Positions 55,078 to 63,709 of a DNA stretch of 64,000 bases are shown piece by piece. This DNA comes from Granulosicoccus sp045106195. GTDB taxonomy: Bacteria > Pseudomonadota > Gammaproteobacteria > Granulosicoccales > Granulosicoccaceae. Made by a program: the position numbers and the translations under genes. A model generated the notes under the pieces. That model was not told the DNA's origin, did not search any database, and worked only from the letters and a program-made list of their open reading frames with translations. Within the stretch, counting starts at the first letter, position 1, and each line of letters opens with the position of its first letter. The DNA is taken from positions 176,759-240,758 of the forward strand of contig JBGCEH010000059.1 in assembly GCA_045106195.1 (NCBI GenBank), given 5' to 3'.

Positions 55078-56400
55078 ATGCTGTCAGTACTGAAACAAAC
55101 CTGGGCCCTGATGCTAGGCATGCTGTTGCTGATGCTCGGCAATGGCCTGCAAGGCACCTTGCTTGGCGTGCGTGGCTCACTGGAGCAGATTGATTCAGGG
55201 ACCATGGGCTACATCATGGCTGGCTACTTTGTCGGCTTCCTGGGCGGCTCACGGATCACCCCGCTGCTGCTACAACGGGTTGGCCATGTGCGTGTATTTG
55301 CAGCATTCGGTTCTCTGATCTCAGCGGCCTTCATTTTGTACGCCGCCATTGTCGATCCCTATGCGTGGTGGCTACTTCGCGTGTTGGTGGGTTTTTGTTT
55401 TTCCGGTATTTACGTGGTGGCCGAGAGCTGGCTGAACCACTCTGCTTCAAACAATTCACGTGGCAGCGCTCTGTCGTTGTATATGATCGTTCAGATGCTC
55501 GGCATGTTCCTTGGCCAGCTACTGCTCAACCTCGGCGATCCGGCTGATTACACACTGTTTGTTCTTATCACCGTGCTGGTGTCGGTTTCAATCGCCCCCA
55601 TTCTGCTATCTGCCTCTAATTCGGCACCGGTGGAAAGCTCGGCCAGAGCGATGTCCCTCAAAGAGTTGATCAGAACCTCGCCACTGGCATGCTTCGGCAT
55701 GTTGATGCTGGGGGGCATCTACGCTGTGTTGTACGCGATGTCGCCGGTCTATGCAACTGAACGCGGTTTGAGTGTGGCGCAGACGTCCTATTTCATCATG
55801 GCGATCTTTGCCGGTGCAATGTTGTTCCAGATACCCACCGGCTGGCTTTCTGACAAGCTGGACCGGCGTATTCTCATTATCGGCAACACAGGAACAGGCG
55901 CAGTCACTGCCATGCTGTGCATGCACTACAGTGACAACTATTACGTTCTACTGGCAGGCGCGTTAATGCTGGGCGGTACCGCCAATCCTTTGTATTCACT
56001 GCTGGTGGCGTATTGCAACGATTACCTTGAGCTGGACCAGATGGCATCTGCTGCCGGCGGTCTACTTTTTATCAATGGTTTTGGGGCCATGCTGGGCCCG
56101 GTACTGGTCGGCTATACCATGTCAAAACTGGGTATTGACTGGTATTTCATCATTCTGGTTCTCTTGATGAGCGCCATATGCCTTTACGGTGTTTACCGCA
56201 TGAGCCGGCGGCAACGCACCATGATCAATGAGAACTCCCCGTACCTGCCCATTTCATCCAACACCTCAGGCCTTGCGACGGCCTACGCTATTAACGCCGC
56301 CGAAGAAGAGTTGCTTGATGAGCTGGAAGAGGCAGAAGAGACGTTCGAGCGGCGACCGTATGATGAGGATGTTCTTAACCGGTTAAACGATAAGCCCTGA
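55078..56400 (+). CDS. MFS transporter, YcaD-like
   Basis: A 440-residue major-facilitator transporter with 12 spans and a hydrophilic, acidic C-terminal tail (about 400-440). The LGNGLQGTLLGVRGSLEQID start and the GFCFSGIYVVAESWLNHSAS segment are typical of the YcaD group. ATG at 55078 chosen because the residues upstream, starting near 55012, are not hydrophobic and not conserved in look. Cargo unknown. Confidence 0.88.
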   Translation: MLSVLKQTWALMLGMLLLMLGNGLQGTLLGVRGSLEQIDSGTMGYIMAGYFVGFLGGSRITPLLLQRVGHVRVFAAFGSLISAAFILYAAIVDPYAWWLLRVLVGFCFSGIYVVAESWLNHSASNNSRGSALSLYMIVQMLGMFLGQLLLNLGDPADYTLFVLITVLVSVSIAPILLSASNSAPVESSARAMSLKELIRTSPLACFGMLMLGGIYAVLYAMSPVYATERGLSVAQTSYFIMAIFAGAMLFQIPTGWLSDKLDRRILIIGNTGTGAVTAMLCMHYSDNYYVLLAGALMLGGTANPLYSLLVAYCNDYLELDQMASAAGGLLFINGFGAMLGPVLVGYTMSKLGIDWYFIILVLLMSAICLYGVYRMSRRQRTMINENSPYLPISSNTSGLATAYAINAAEEELLDELEEAEETFERRPYDEDVLNRLNDKP

Positions 56401-56891
56401 ATCGCACATTAATGATGGTGACAGAACCTGCGCAGGAATAATCCTAAGAGCTACTCATGGTGCCAGCTGAACCCATGCCATAAAGTATTTCCCACCGCTG
56501 CATTCACGCGGCGCTTCGAGGTATTAGGTTCTTGCGTACCGCGTCTCGATCATGTCTGATCTTTCCGGTATTGATCAAGACAATTCTCGATTACTTCTAT
56601 GATGTCGCTCGTCGCTTTAATTATTTCGGACCTTGTAGTTTTAGCTTCACCGACAAATTCTACATCAGGATTCTGGGACCAGTGATCGGGCTTGATAGCT
56701 GTGATCAAGGATTTTCGGCGTTTTGAAGTTAAAATGTTCCTACTATTCACATTAAATCAATAGTGCATTCAAATTTTGGCTCATTGTTAAATATTCGCAT
56801 CACTTGTATAGTTTTTTCAAGCCGTGAACTAAAACGGCTTTAGGACATCTCAATAAGGCACATTCATTTCAAGGACAGCGGACAAACTACG
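56401..56891. other. AT-rich intergenic region before the secreted repeat protein
   Basis: 491 bases with few coding signs. A 66-codon frame at 56550-56750 (minus strand) has no recognised family and no good ribosome binding site, so I leave it uncalled. A short inverted repeat (AGCCGT and ACGGCT) is at about 56821-56840, without a T-run. The AT-rich stretch around 56700-56830, just upstream of the secreted protein gene, could hold its promoter. Confidence 0.5.
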
Positions 56892-58964
56892 ATGACCATA
56901 AGAATCAAGACCCAACAATTGACACACACTAACAAGCGCACACGATTCGAGCGCTGCGCGATCGCAGGCCTCCTGGCGGCAGCGTATTGTTTCAGCCCGA
57001 TGTTGGCGGTAGCGGCAGAGCCTGTCTCTCCAATGATCGACCGGAGCGAATGGACTGTATCGGCATCGCACAATGACTGGAATGCGAATCTGGCGATCGA
57101 CAACTCCATCAGTTCGCGCTGGACGTCCACGCAGCCGCAACAGCCCGGACAGACATTCACGATTAACATGAACGACAGCAAGCTGATCGATCACGTGCGG
57201 ATGACAACCAACAATTTCGACCCTTTTAATCTGGATTATCCAAGAGGCTACGAAATTCACCTGTCTGACGATGGCATCAATTGGGGCGACGCTGTCGCTA
57301 GCGGAGAAGGCTCAGACGACGGCAACACCGACATTTTCTTCACCAGACAACCGGCGCAGTTCATCCGAGTCACCCAGACTGGCGGTGACGCTTTCTACTG
57401 GTGGACAATCCATGAACTGACGGCGTTCGGTATTGACAATGAAAACACAGACAATGCAGCGCCGACAGCAAGTTTCACGCTGCCAACGCCCCCTGCTGGC
57501 AATACCATTGCCTTAAATTCCAACATCAGTGTATCGGTCGTTGCCGACGACAGTGATGGCTACGTTGAGACGGTCACACTGTTTCTCAATGGACAAAGCG
57601 TTGGTGCAAATGAGCTGCCTCCGTATCGCTGGAGTTCGGAACTGGACACAGAGCTCAGTGAGCTTTCAGAAGGCAGCTATGACCTGCGCGCTGAGGTGGT
57701 TGACAATCTGGGAGCGGTGACAACCATTTCCTCCTCATTCGTTGTCAGCTCGTCGGAAATCCTGCCTGGCATACGGCACCGCGATATTGTCAATATGCTG
57801 AACATTCGGGTCAGCAATATTCCGTATGGCCCGGACGCAGAGTGGTGGGGTGATAGTTATTCTGTTGGTGACCAGTGTTTTTGTGACACCACATTCGATC
57901 ATGAAATTGATCTGGTCGATGTTGAAACACCGCTAGGTACCATGACTGTGCGGGACGCCTGTAACACGATTGGAAAAGGCCCTGGCAGTGAAGGACGCCC
58001 AAGATACAACGACGTTCAATGTGGCAACGGCCCGGTGAACGGTCAGCCTGACGAAGATTTCTGCCCAGGTCAGATTAATGCCCTCGGCACAACGGACCAG
58101 AAACGTCTGGCGTGCAACAACATCGGACCTAAATGGAACTTTGACAAAATTCCTCAGCAGAGCATTGAAGAGCCCACGCTTCACTCTGATATCGTGACAG
58201 TACTGGATACACCCTTGGAAGACATCCTGTATGCTCCGGATCCAGTATGGTGGGGAGACAGCTACTCAGCTGATGGACAATGCTATTGCGACACCACATT
58301 TGATCATGAGATCGGCGACGTATTAGTTGAAACTCCAGCTGGCACTATGGATGTCAAACAAGCGTGCGCACTGGCGGGCAAGGGACCTGGCATAACCGAA
58401 GATACACCGCGATACAACGATGTGCAGTGTGGTAACGGCCCCGTAAACGGAACCGTTGACGAAGGGTTCTGCCCCGGCCAGATCAACGTGGAAGGCACTG
58501 ACGAAGAGCGTCGACTGGGCTGCAACAACATCGGTCCCAAGTGGAAATTTGAAACAGCACAAGCGCCTGCACCTTTAGAATCAGCAGAGCTTCACCCGGA
58601 TATTGTCACCGTACTGAATACCCCCCTCAGCGATATTCCTTATGCTCCAGATGCGCTATGGTGGGGAGACAGCTACTCGGTCGATGGACAGTGTTACTGC
58701 GATACCACGTTTGATCATGATATTGGGGTTGTACAAGTTGAGACTCCGCTTGGCATGATGGATGTCGAACGAGCTTGTGAACTGGTGGGTCCGGGACCTG
58801 GTATTGCCGAGGGTACACCGCGATATAACGATGTACAGTGCGGTAACGGCCCTGTGAACGGCACCGTAGACGAAGGGTTCTGCCCCGGCCAAATCAATGT
58901 TGAAGGTACCGATGAACAGCGTCGACTCGGTTGCAACAACATTGGACCAACCTGGAAGTTCTAA
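56892..58964 (+). CDS. secreted discoidin/Ig protein with three cysteine-rich repeats
   Basis: A 690-residue exported protein. A signal peptide covers about 1-42 (ending MLAVAAEP). A discoidin (F5/8 type C) domain spans about 45-182: ASHNDWNANLAIDNSISSRW is the classic start, and such domains bind sugars or lipids. An Ig-like domain follows at about 190-287. Three copies of a domain I do not recognise then fill 295-417, 430-553 and 567-690. No catalytic domain is recognised, so it may be an adhesin or polysaccharide-binding protein; this is inference. There is no clear surface-anchoring signal. Confidence 0.85.
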   Translation: MTIRIKTQQLTHTNKRTRFERCAIAGLLAAAYCFSPMLAVAAEPVSPMIDRSEWTVSASHNDWNANLAIDNSISSRWTSTQPQQPGQTFTINMNDSKLIDHVRMTTNNFDPFNLDYPRGYEIHLSDDGINWGDAVASGEGSDDGNTDIFFTRQPAQFIRVTQTGGDAFYWWTIHELTAFGIDNENTDNAAPTASFTLPTPPAGNTIALNSNISVSVVADDSDGYVETVTLFLNGQSVGANELPPYRWSSELDTELSELSEGSYDLRAEVVDNLGAVTTISSSFVVSSSEILPGIRHRDIVNMLNIRVSNIPYGPDAEWWGDSYSVGDQCFCDTTFDHEIDLVDVETPLGTMTVRDACNTIGKGPGSEGRPRYNDVQCGNGPVNGQPDEDFCPGQINALGTTDQKRLACNNIGPKWNFDKIPQQSIEEPTLHSDIVTVLDTPLEDILYAPDPVWWGDSYSADGQCYCDTTFDHEIGDVLVETPAGTMDVKQACALAGKGPGITEDTPRYNDVQCGNGPVNGTVDEGFCPGQINVEGTDEERRLGCNNIGPKWKFETAQAPAPLESAELHPDIVTVLNTPLSDIPYAPDALWWGDSYSVDGQCYCDTTFDHDIGVVQVETPLGMMDVERACELVGPGPGIAEGTPRYNDVQCGNGPVNGTVDEGFCPGQINVEGTDEQRRLGCNNIGPTWKF
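57774..58961 (+). repeat. three tandem 124-residue cysteine-rich domains within the secreted protein
   Basis: Repeats at 57774-58142, 58179-58550 and 58590-58961, spaced by 12-13 residues. Each has six cysteines at matching places (CxC, then single Cys near CN or AC, QCG, FCPG and CNN), so three disulfides are possible. Invariant features include WWGDSYS, CDTTFDH, VETP, PRYNDVQCGNGPVNG, FCPGQIN and CNNIGP. Copies 2 and 3 are closest to each other, implying a recent duplication. Confidence 0.9.
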
Positions 58965-58974
58965 CCAGACCAAT

Positions 58975-59415
58975 GAGTTTGGGAGATGTCGATCAAGGAT
59001 GATCGACCGGGTCCCAGCCATGTGCGAAAAAGAATCACGCAATTACTATCCACTGCGACTCGGCTCCCACTTCCGGATGAAACCTGTCGTTGCTCAACAT
59101 CGTCAGTAGAAGACAATATGGTGCGGGTAGACACGTGGGCAGAGCCGGACCTGATACCGAGTTCATCGTCTCTGATTGCCCTGATTAACGCAATATCACC
59201 ATCAAGTGCGACCGACTCACCGAAGTTGTCATCCTCAGCCGCATCCGGAGCCAGAATTTTTTGCTCCAGCCTCCACACGCCACCATTGCGCGTGTAGATG
59301 TAGGCGGCGCCAGACTTTGGCCAGCCTCACTGTCATCGCTATCTCCGATCAGCACCTGAATTCGAGATATGTCAGCTTTTTTGATGATCACAAACGGATC
59401 ATCGATGCTAAGGTC
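58975..59415 (-). pseudogene. FG-GAP repeat protein remnant
   Basis: On the minus strand FG-GAP-type blades can be read in two frames. One gives IQVLIGDSDDSEAGQ, the next SGAAYIYTRNGG followed by WRLEQKILAPDAAEDDNFGE and SVALDGDIALI, then GIRSGSAHVSTR. The frame shifts near 59312-59316, apparently by two extra bases. There is no start codon upstream and no complete domain, so this is a fragment of a larger beta-propeller-type surface protein. It lies just past the 3' end of the discoidin gene in opposite orientation. Confidence 0.72.
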
Positions 59416-59569
59416 TAACTTTCGGCAATAATCCAGGACGCTTCGTCTTCGTGGGGACATCCTGGTCGGGCTGCAACAAGCACTGCAAATACCTATATCG
59501 ATATCTATGAGTAACCACCTGCGCGGCCGGTCAGATTGATCTATGGCCTCACTACCAACGCTGCCAGCT

Positions 59570-60370
59570 TCATCGCGGCCAAGGTAATGAATAAGTCTTG
59601 ATGTTGGTAAAGAACTTCATAGCTTCCAACGCGCCCTCCTTAATCCCATTGTCAGAGTCCTTGATACCACCAAAGGGAGACTGGTGGCAGCAAAGCACCC
59701 TGCCTTTCCGGGTTGTACAGGAAATTAGCACCCTGACTTTCCGCTTCATGCACGCGTGACTCGAAGGTTTGTGCCGCCTGTGCGTGTACAACGCAACCCA
59801 GTTGCGTCTCTGGAATCATCGGATCACCATACTTAATGGCTTTCGCCCGTTCCAATATTCACACTACCAGCCTATCAGCTATGGACTCCTGTGCGAGTAT
59901 GCGCTTCACAGCCGTGCATCGCTGACCAGAATTTCCTGTTGGCCCAGCGATGGCTAGTGCGTCGGCCTTGTCAAGATCGTCATCATTCAGATCGTTCAAA
60001 ACAATTAATCGACAATGGCCAGTTGTCCAGCGAGCATGAATACATCGTATGAGCGCCCCGTTTCATACAAGGCGTGCTTATGAGAGATACCCAGCTCAAG
60101 CGTCAGCCAATGGGCAATCTCTTCACGTCGTTTACCGATCAGCTCTGCGGTGTTGAATAAAATTTACTGGCGATCATAGCGCGTCAGTTTTGGTCGGTGG
60201 TTAGCAGTGATTTCAAACGCGCGCATTGCATGCTCCGCAGTGTCCGCTGGCACCGTGCCAATCACTTCATCGGTGAATGGATAGCGTACCTCAATCACGT
60301 CTTGCGTCTTGACTTTTTCACCACCGATACGCATGGCTTCATGGCGGATTGTATGTGCTGACTTGTTCAT
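59570..60370 (-). pseudogene. aldehyde dehydrogenase remnant (PhnY/phosphonoacetaldehyde type)
   Basis: The minus strand still encodes recognisable pieces of a PhnY-like aldehyde dehydrogenase: the N-terminus (MRIGGEKVKTQDVIEVRYPF), a REEIAHWLTLELGISHKHAL piece, the catalytic-cysteine region SGQRCTAVKR, KAIKYGDPM, and the C-terminal SPFGGIKDSDNG with FFTNIKTYSLPW. A nonsense codon at 60164-60166 (likely CAA to TAA) ends the first piece in frame. About 150 residues in the middle and about 100 near the end are deleted. A full copy would be about 1.4 kb; only 0.8 kb remains, so it is dead. Confidence 0.88.
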
Positions 60371-60432
60371 GATGGATTCGCCTGTAGAGCCTGGCAGACT
60401 AGGCTGATAACGTAGACGCGTCTTAATTCGGA

Positions 60433-61701
60433 TTACACCTGTCTTGGCATTTGCGACAGTGCTCTAGCAAACCACCAACTGGCAGCTGTCATCGTCGCTG
60501 CCGTTGCAAGACACAGCGCCAGCCCGCCAAACTGATAGCTCAATCCTGAGAGCAAGGTGCCCAGTAGTCGGCCCGCGGCGTTCGACATATAGTAAAAACC
60601 GACATCCATTGTTGAGCGCTTGTGCGTTGTCAGTGCCAAAATCAGATAGCTGTGCAGTGAAGAAACCATGGCGAAGACAACGCCGAAAATCAGCAACCCC
60701 GTTATGACGACAAATACCAACTGAGAGGTACTTTCGCCAATCAAATAAGTGGAAGATGACAGCACCAGCATTACCACAAACAAAGCAGCAGACCAGAGTT
60801 TCACAGCCTTGACGGCACCAACGGATGATTGCCTTGCCGAAGAAAGCCATTGAGGTGTTTTTGCCTGAACGAATCCATAACCCATGACCCAAACAGACAG
60901 AAATGCCCCCACCATAAAAAAGGCTTGCTGCGCGTTCAGTGAAAAGGTTTGGGTGAACACTGTATGCAGATAGACAGGAATTGCTACTACAAACCATGTG
61001 TCACGCGCCCCGAACAGAAAAACACGGGCACTGGAGAGCGTTCTTACTGATTGGCTGGTGAACCAGACTTCGCGCAACCTGACTTTGGAATCGGTTGCGC
61101 CGAGTTCTAGCTTGCCTATCACGCAAACAACGATAAACACCATACCCAGACACCCGGCCATAATAAGAACGGCCTGTTTGAATCCGCTAAGCGCCAACAG
61201 CAAACCACCCAAGAAAAAGCCCAGACCTTTGACGGCATTTTTCGAACCCGTCAGAACAGCTACCCAACGAAACAACGTGCCACTTTGACGGTTGGATGCA
61301 AGCTGCTTCACTGCACTTTTGGCACTAGTTTTGGTCAGATCCTTGGCAACACCCGATAACGCCTGCACTAGCATCACAAACACCACAGAGGCTGAAACCG
61401 ACCAGTTGGTGTCAAGCGCAGAGAGCAAAAGCAGCGATGCTATCTGTAAGGCCAAGCCAGCTATCAAAGTGAGACGCAGTCCGTACCTTGTGCCGAGCCA
61501 ACCGGCCAGAATATTGGTGACCATGCCCATGATCTCGTAGAGCACAAACAGATAGGCAAGCAGGATGGGTGAAAAACCCAGAGTATGAAAGTGCAACAGA
61601 ACGAGCATGCGCAACGCGCCATCTGTGAGCATGAATGACCAATAGGCGACAGTGACAACAGCGTACCCGCGCAATTCCTGTTGCTGGGGTATATCTTTCA
61701 T
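60433..61701 (-). CDS. arsJ: organoarsenical efflux MFS transporter ArsJ
   Basis: A 422-residue major-facilitator transporter of the ArsJ type. The N-terminus (LRGYAVVTVAYWSFMLTDGA, then LRMLVLLHFHTLGFSP) and the ALSGVAKDLTKTSAKSAVK loop are diagnostic. ArsJ exports 1-arseno-3-phosphoglycerate, made by its GAPDH partner from arsenate and glyceraldehyde-3-phosphate. It starts at 61701 and overlaps the GAPDH stop by four bases (ATGA), so the two are translationally coupled. This is the strongest sign that the region gives arsenate resistance. Confidence 0.93.
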   Translation of the reverse strand: MKDIPQQQELRGYAVVTVAYWSFMLTDGALRMLVLLHFHTLGFSPILLAYLFVLYEIMGMVTNILAGWLGTRYGLRLTLIAGLALQIASLLLLSALDTNWSVSASVVFVMLVQALSGVAKDLTKTSAKSAVKQLASNRQSGTLFRWVAVLTGSKNAVKGLGFFLGGLLLALSGFKQAVLIMAGCLGMVFIVVCVIGKLELGATDSKVRLREVWFTSQSVRTLSSARVFLFGARDTWFVVAIPVYLHTVFTQTFSLNAQQAFFMVGAFLSVWVMGYGFVQAKTPQWLSSARQSSVGAVKAVKLWSAALFVVMLVLSSSTYLIGESTSQLVFVVITGLLIFGVVFAMVSSLHSYLILALTTHKRSTMDVGFYYMSNAAGRLLGTLLSGLSYQFGGLALCLATAATMTAASWWFARALSQMPRQV

Positions 61702-62714
61702 GGTGCTTTAAAACGTGCCACCATCCGCGCTATGTCACCCAGCCTGCAAGCATACCCCCACTCGTTATCGTACCAGGCGTATACCTTGACTTGCGTATCA
61801 TTGACAACCAGGGTCGACATCGCATCGATGATGGTGGATCTGGGGTCGTTGACGTAGTCTGCTGATACCAGGGGACGCGTTTCGTACCCTAAAATACCCG
61901 CCAGATCACCCGTGGCCGCTTTTTCAAACAGGGCATTTACCTCAATGACGGTAGTGGGTTTCTGCATTTCGAAAACACAATCGGTAAGAGAGGCATTGAG
62001 TAGTGGCACTCTGACAGCGTGACCATTGAGGCGTCCCGTAAGTTCGGGATAGATGAGCGTTATTGCCGTCGCGGAACCAGTGGTTGTAGGTATCAGGCTA
62101 TTGAGTGCCGAGCGTGCACGTCGAAGATCTTTCGCTGGACGATCGACAATTGTTTGTGTATTCGTGACGTCGTGCAACGTTGTAATAGAGCCGTGTGAAA
62201 TGCCAATTGCCTCGTGCAGAACCTTGACTATAGGAGCTAAACAATTGGTGGTACAACTGGCTGCAGTAATTATGCGATGCTTCTTTGCATTGTAGAGGTC
62301 ATGGTTGATACCGAATACGATGTTAGCGGCCTCTGACTCTTTGACGGGACAAGAAACCAAGACCTTTTTTACATTAGCATCAAAGTATCTCTGCAAACTT
62401 TTCTGATTGCGAAACGCCCCGCTACAGTCGATAACGAAATCGATTTGATACTCTTGTAGCGGAATTTTCGCTATTTTACTGTGTTGAGAGACTTTGATCT
62501 TTTGTTTTCCTATGATCACATGCTCATCATCATGCCCGAGGTCTGCCTGCCAGCGCCCATGTACCGTGTCGAACTCTAGCAGGTGAGCCAATTGAGCAGG
62601 ATCACCAACGGGTTCATTCACGAGAACCACACGGTTCAGCAGTCCGCGTTGCGCCAGATCGCGCAGCAGCAGTTTGCCGATGCGCCCCATGCCGTTGATG
62701 GCAATGCGTTTCAT
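61698..62714 (-). CDS. ArsJ-associated glyceraldehyde-3-phosphate dehydrogenase
   Basis: A 338-residue GAPDH. The Rossmann GMGRIG is at 8-13, the catalytic Cys154 in AASCTTNCLAP and the His181 in TLHDVTNTQ. The catalytic residues are those of ordinary GAPDH, but its location directly upstream of arsJ shows it belongs to the arsenate-specific pair. With arsenate in place of phosphate it forms 1-arseno-3-phosphoglycerate, which ArsJ exports. An AAGGA site stands before the ATG. No arsR regulator gene is visible next to it. Confidence 0.93.
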   Translation of the reverse strand: MKRIAINGMGRIGKLLLRDLAQRGLLNRVVLVNEPVGDPAQLAHLLEFDTVHGRWQADLGHDDEHVIIGKQKIKVSQHSKIAKIPLQEYQIDFVIDCSGAFRNQKSLQRYFDANVKKVLVSCPVKESEAANIVFGINHDLYNAKKHRIITAASCTTNCLAPIVKVLHEAIGISHGSITTLHDVTNTQTIVDRPAKDLRRARSALNSLIPTTTGSATAITLIYPELTGRLNGHAVRVPLLNASLTDCVFEMQKPTTVIEVNALFEKAATGDLAGILGYETRPLVSADYVNDPRSTIIDAMSTLVVNDTQVKVYAWYDNEWGYACRLGDIARMVARFKAP

Positions 62715-62789
62715 TGATTTTCCTTGTCGTCTATAAACAGATTACGTGGATGCCTGGATCCTGCGAATACGGATTGTCCGCTCAGAGCC

Positions 62790-63172
62790 GAAAGACTAGC
62801 GCGGCACGCTGAGTATATTACTGCTCAACCTGACATCGAGGACATTGACCCGAACGCACGGCAACAGCTCGTCGAAAGTTTCGACTCTGCGGCGCTACGC
62901 GTTTCCATAGACACCGGCCATGCGCACTATGCACACAGTTCCAATGGTGCACCGCCGTTGACTATTTTGTCCAGCCTGCAGGCTCTCTGCTTGAGCATGT
63001 TCACCTGCAGGACGCCGATAGATACGCCGACAGACACTAGGAGGCTCCGGGTGAAGGCAATGTTGGCTGGCATGCCGTGTTCCGTGCCCTTGGCGAGCTG
63101 GCACACAAGCCACGCCTGGTGCTTGAACTTCGTGACAAGGTGGGTATACCGGCATCAATGCGCATGCTGTAG
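62790..63172 (+). pseudogene. sugar-phosphate isomerase/epimerase remnant
   Basis: The plus strand holds the C-terminal part of a xylose-isomerase-like TIM-barrel protein. One frame gives FDSAALRVSIDTGHAHYAHS, and after a single-base loss near 62957 another gives VDYFVQPAGSLLEHVHLQDA. An in-frame TAG at 63039-63041 (probably TGG mutated, in ADRHW) is followed by EAPGEGNVGWHAVFRAL and LVLELRDKVGIP. No start or N-terminal half is present. It is thus a frameshifted, nonsense-bearing fragment. Confidence 0.82.
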
Positions 63173-63298
63173 GCGGCTGGACTGGCGCAGTGAGCTTTGA
63201 GGCTGCACGTCGATCTTTGGACATAGAGATGATCTTAGTGACATGTTGATCGGCTTCGCAGCGCGTTCTTGAGGTGGAATTGCTGCTAAAATCAAGTC

Positions 63299-63709
63299 AT
63301 GACATCGCCTTCTTCCATCGATTTACTCAAACAGGCTACATTGGCAGATAAGCGAATTGCAGCTGCGATTGTGTTCGGCTCACAAGCTCGTGGCACAGCT
63401 CGATTGGATAGCGATATTGATCTGGCAGTGTTGATGGATCACCCTTTCAAGCTATCGGAAAACTATCTGGATACGCTTGGTACGCTCTGTATCAAGGCGC
63501 AACGAGATGTGCATCTGGTTGATCTTGAAGCCACAAGCCTGGAACTACAACGCGCTATCTTTACCCATGGGCTTACACTGTTCGATCGCAGTGCAGGGCA
63601 ACTGAATCGTGTTCGCAAGCAATCTGCAATTAACTATGTCGATGCAGAGTATATTCGACGAATTTTGGATGAACACCTGGGACGAAGATTGGAGAAGTCC
63701 CTTGGTTGA
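63299..63709 (+). CDS. mntA: MntA-like nucleotidyltransferase antitoxin
   Basis: A 136-residue minimal nucleotidyltransferase (MNT). The motif GSX10DXD is exact: Gly27-Ser28, ten residues, then Asp39-Ile-Asp41 in GSQARGTARLDSDIDLAVLM. MntA antitoxins modify (AMPylate) the partner HepT to block its RNase activity (type VII toxin-antitoxin). The next gene overlaps it by 41 bases, the expected partner layout. The ribosome binding site before the ATG is weak. Confidence 0.88.
   Translation: MTSPSSIDLLKQATLADKRIAAAIVFGSQARGTARLDSDIDLAVLMDHPFKLSENYLDTLGTLCIKAQRDVHLVDLEATSLELQRAIFTHGLTLFDRSAGQLNRVRKQSAINYVDAEYIRRILDEHLGRRLEKSLG

Noticed and set aside
56550..56750. 66-codon minus-strand frame before the secreted protein
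   Set aside because: No family match I can recall, weak translation start, AT-rich context; left uncalled.
56821..56840. Short inverted repeat AGCCGT/ACGGCT as a terminator
   Set aside because: Six-base stem with no following T-run on either strand.
57774..58961. Repeated DNA resembling a tandem array
   Set aside because: Not a CRISPR array: the units are about 400 bases long and lie within one coding frame.
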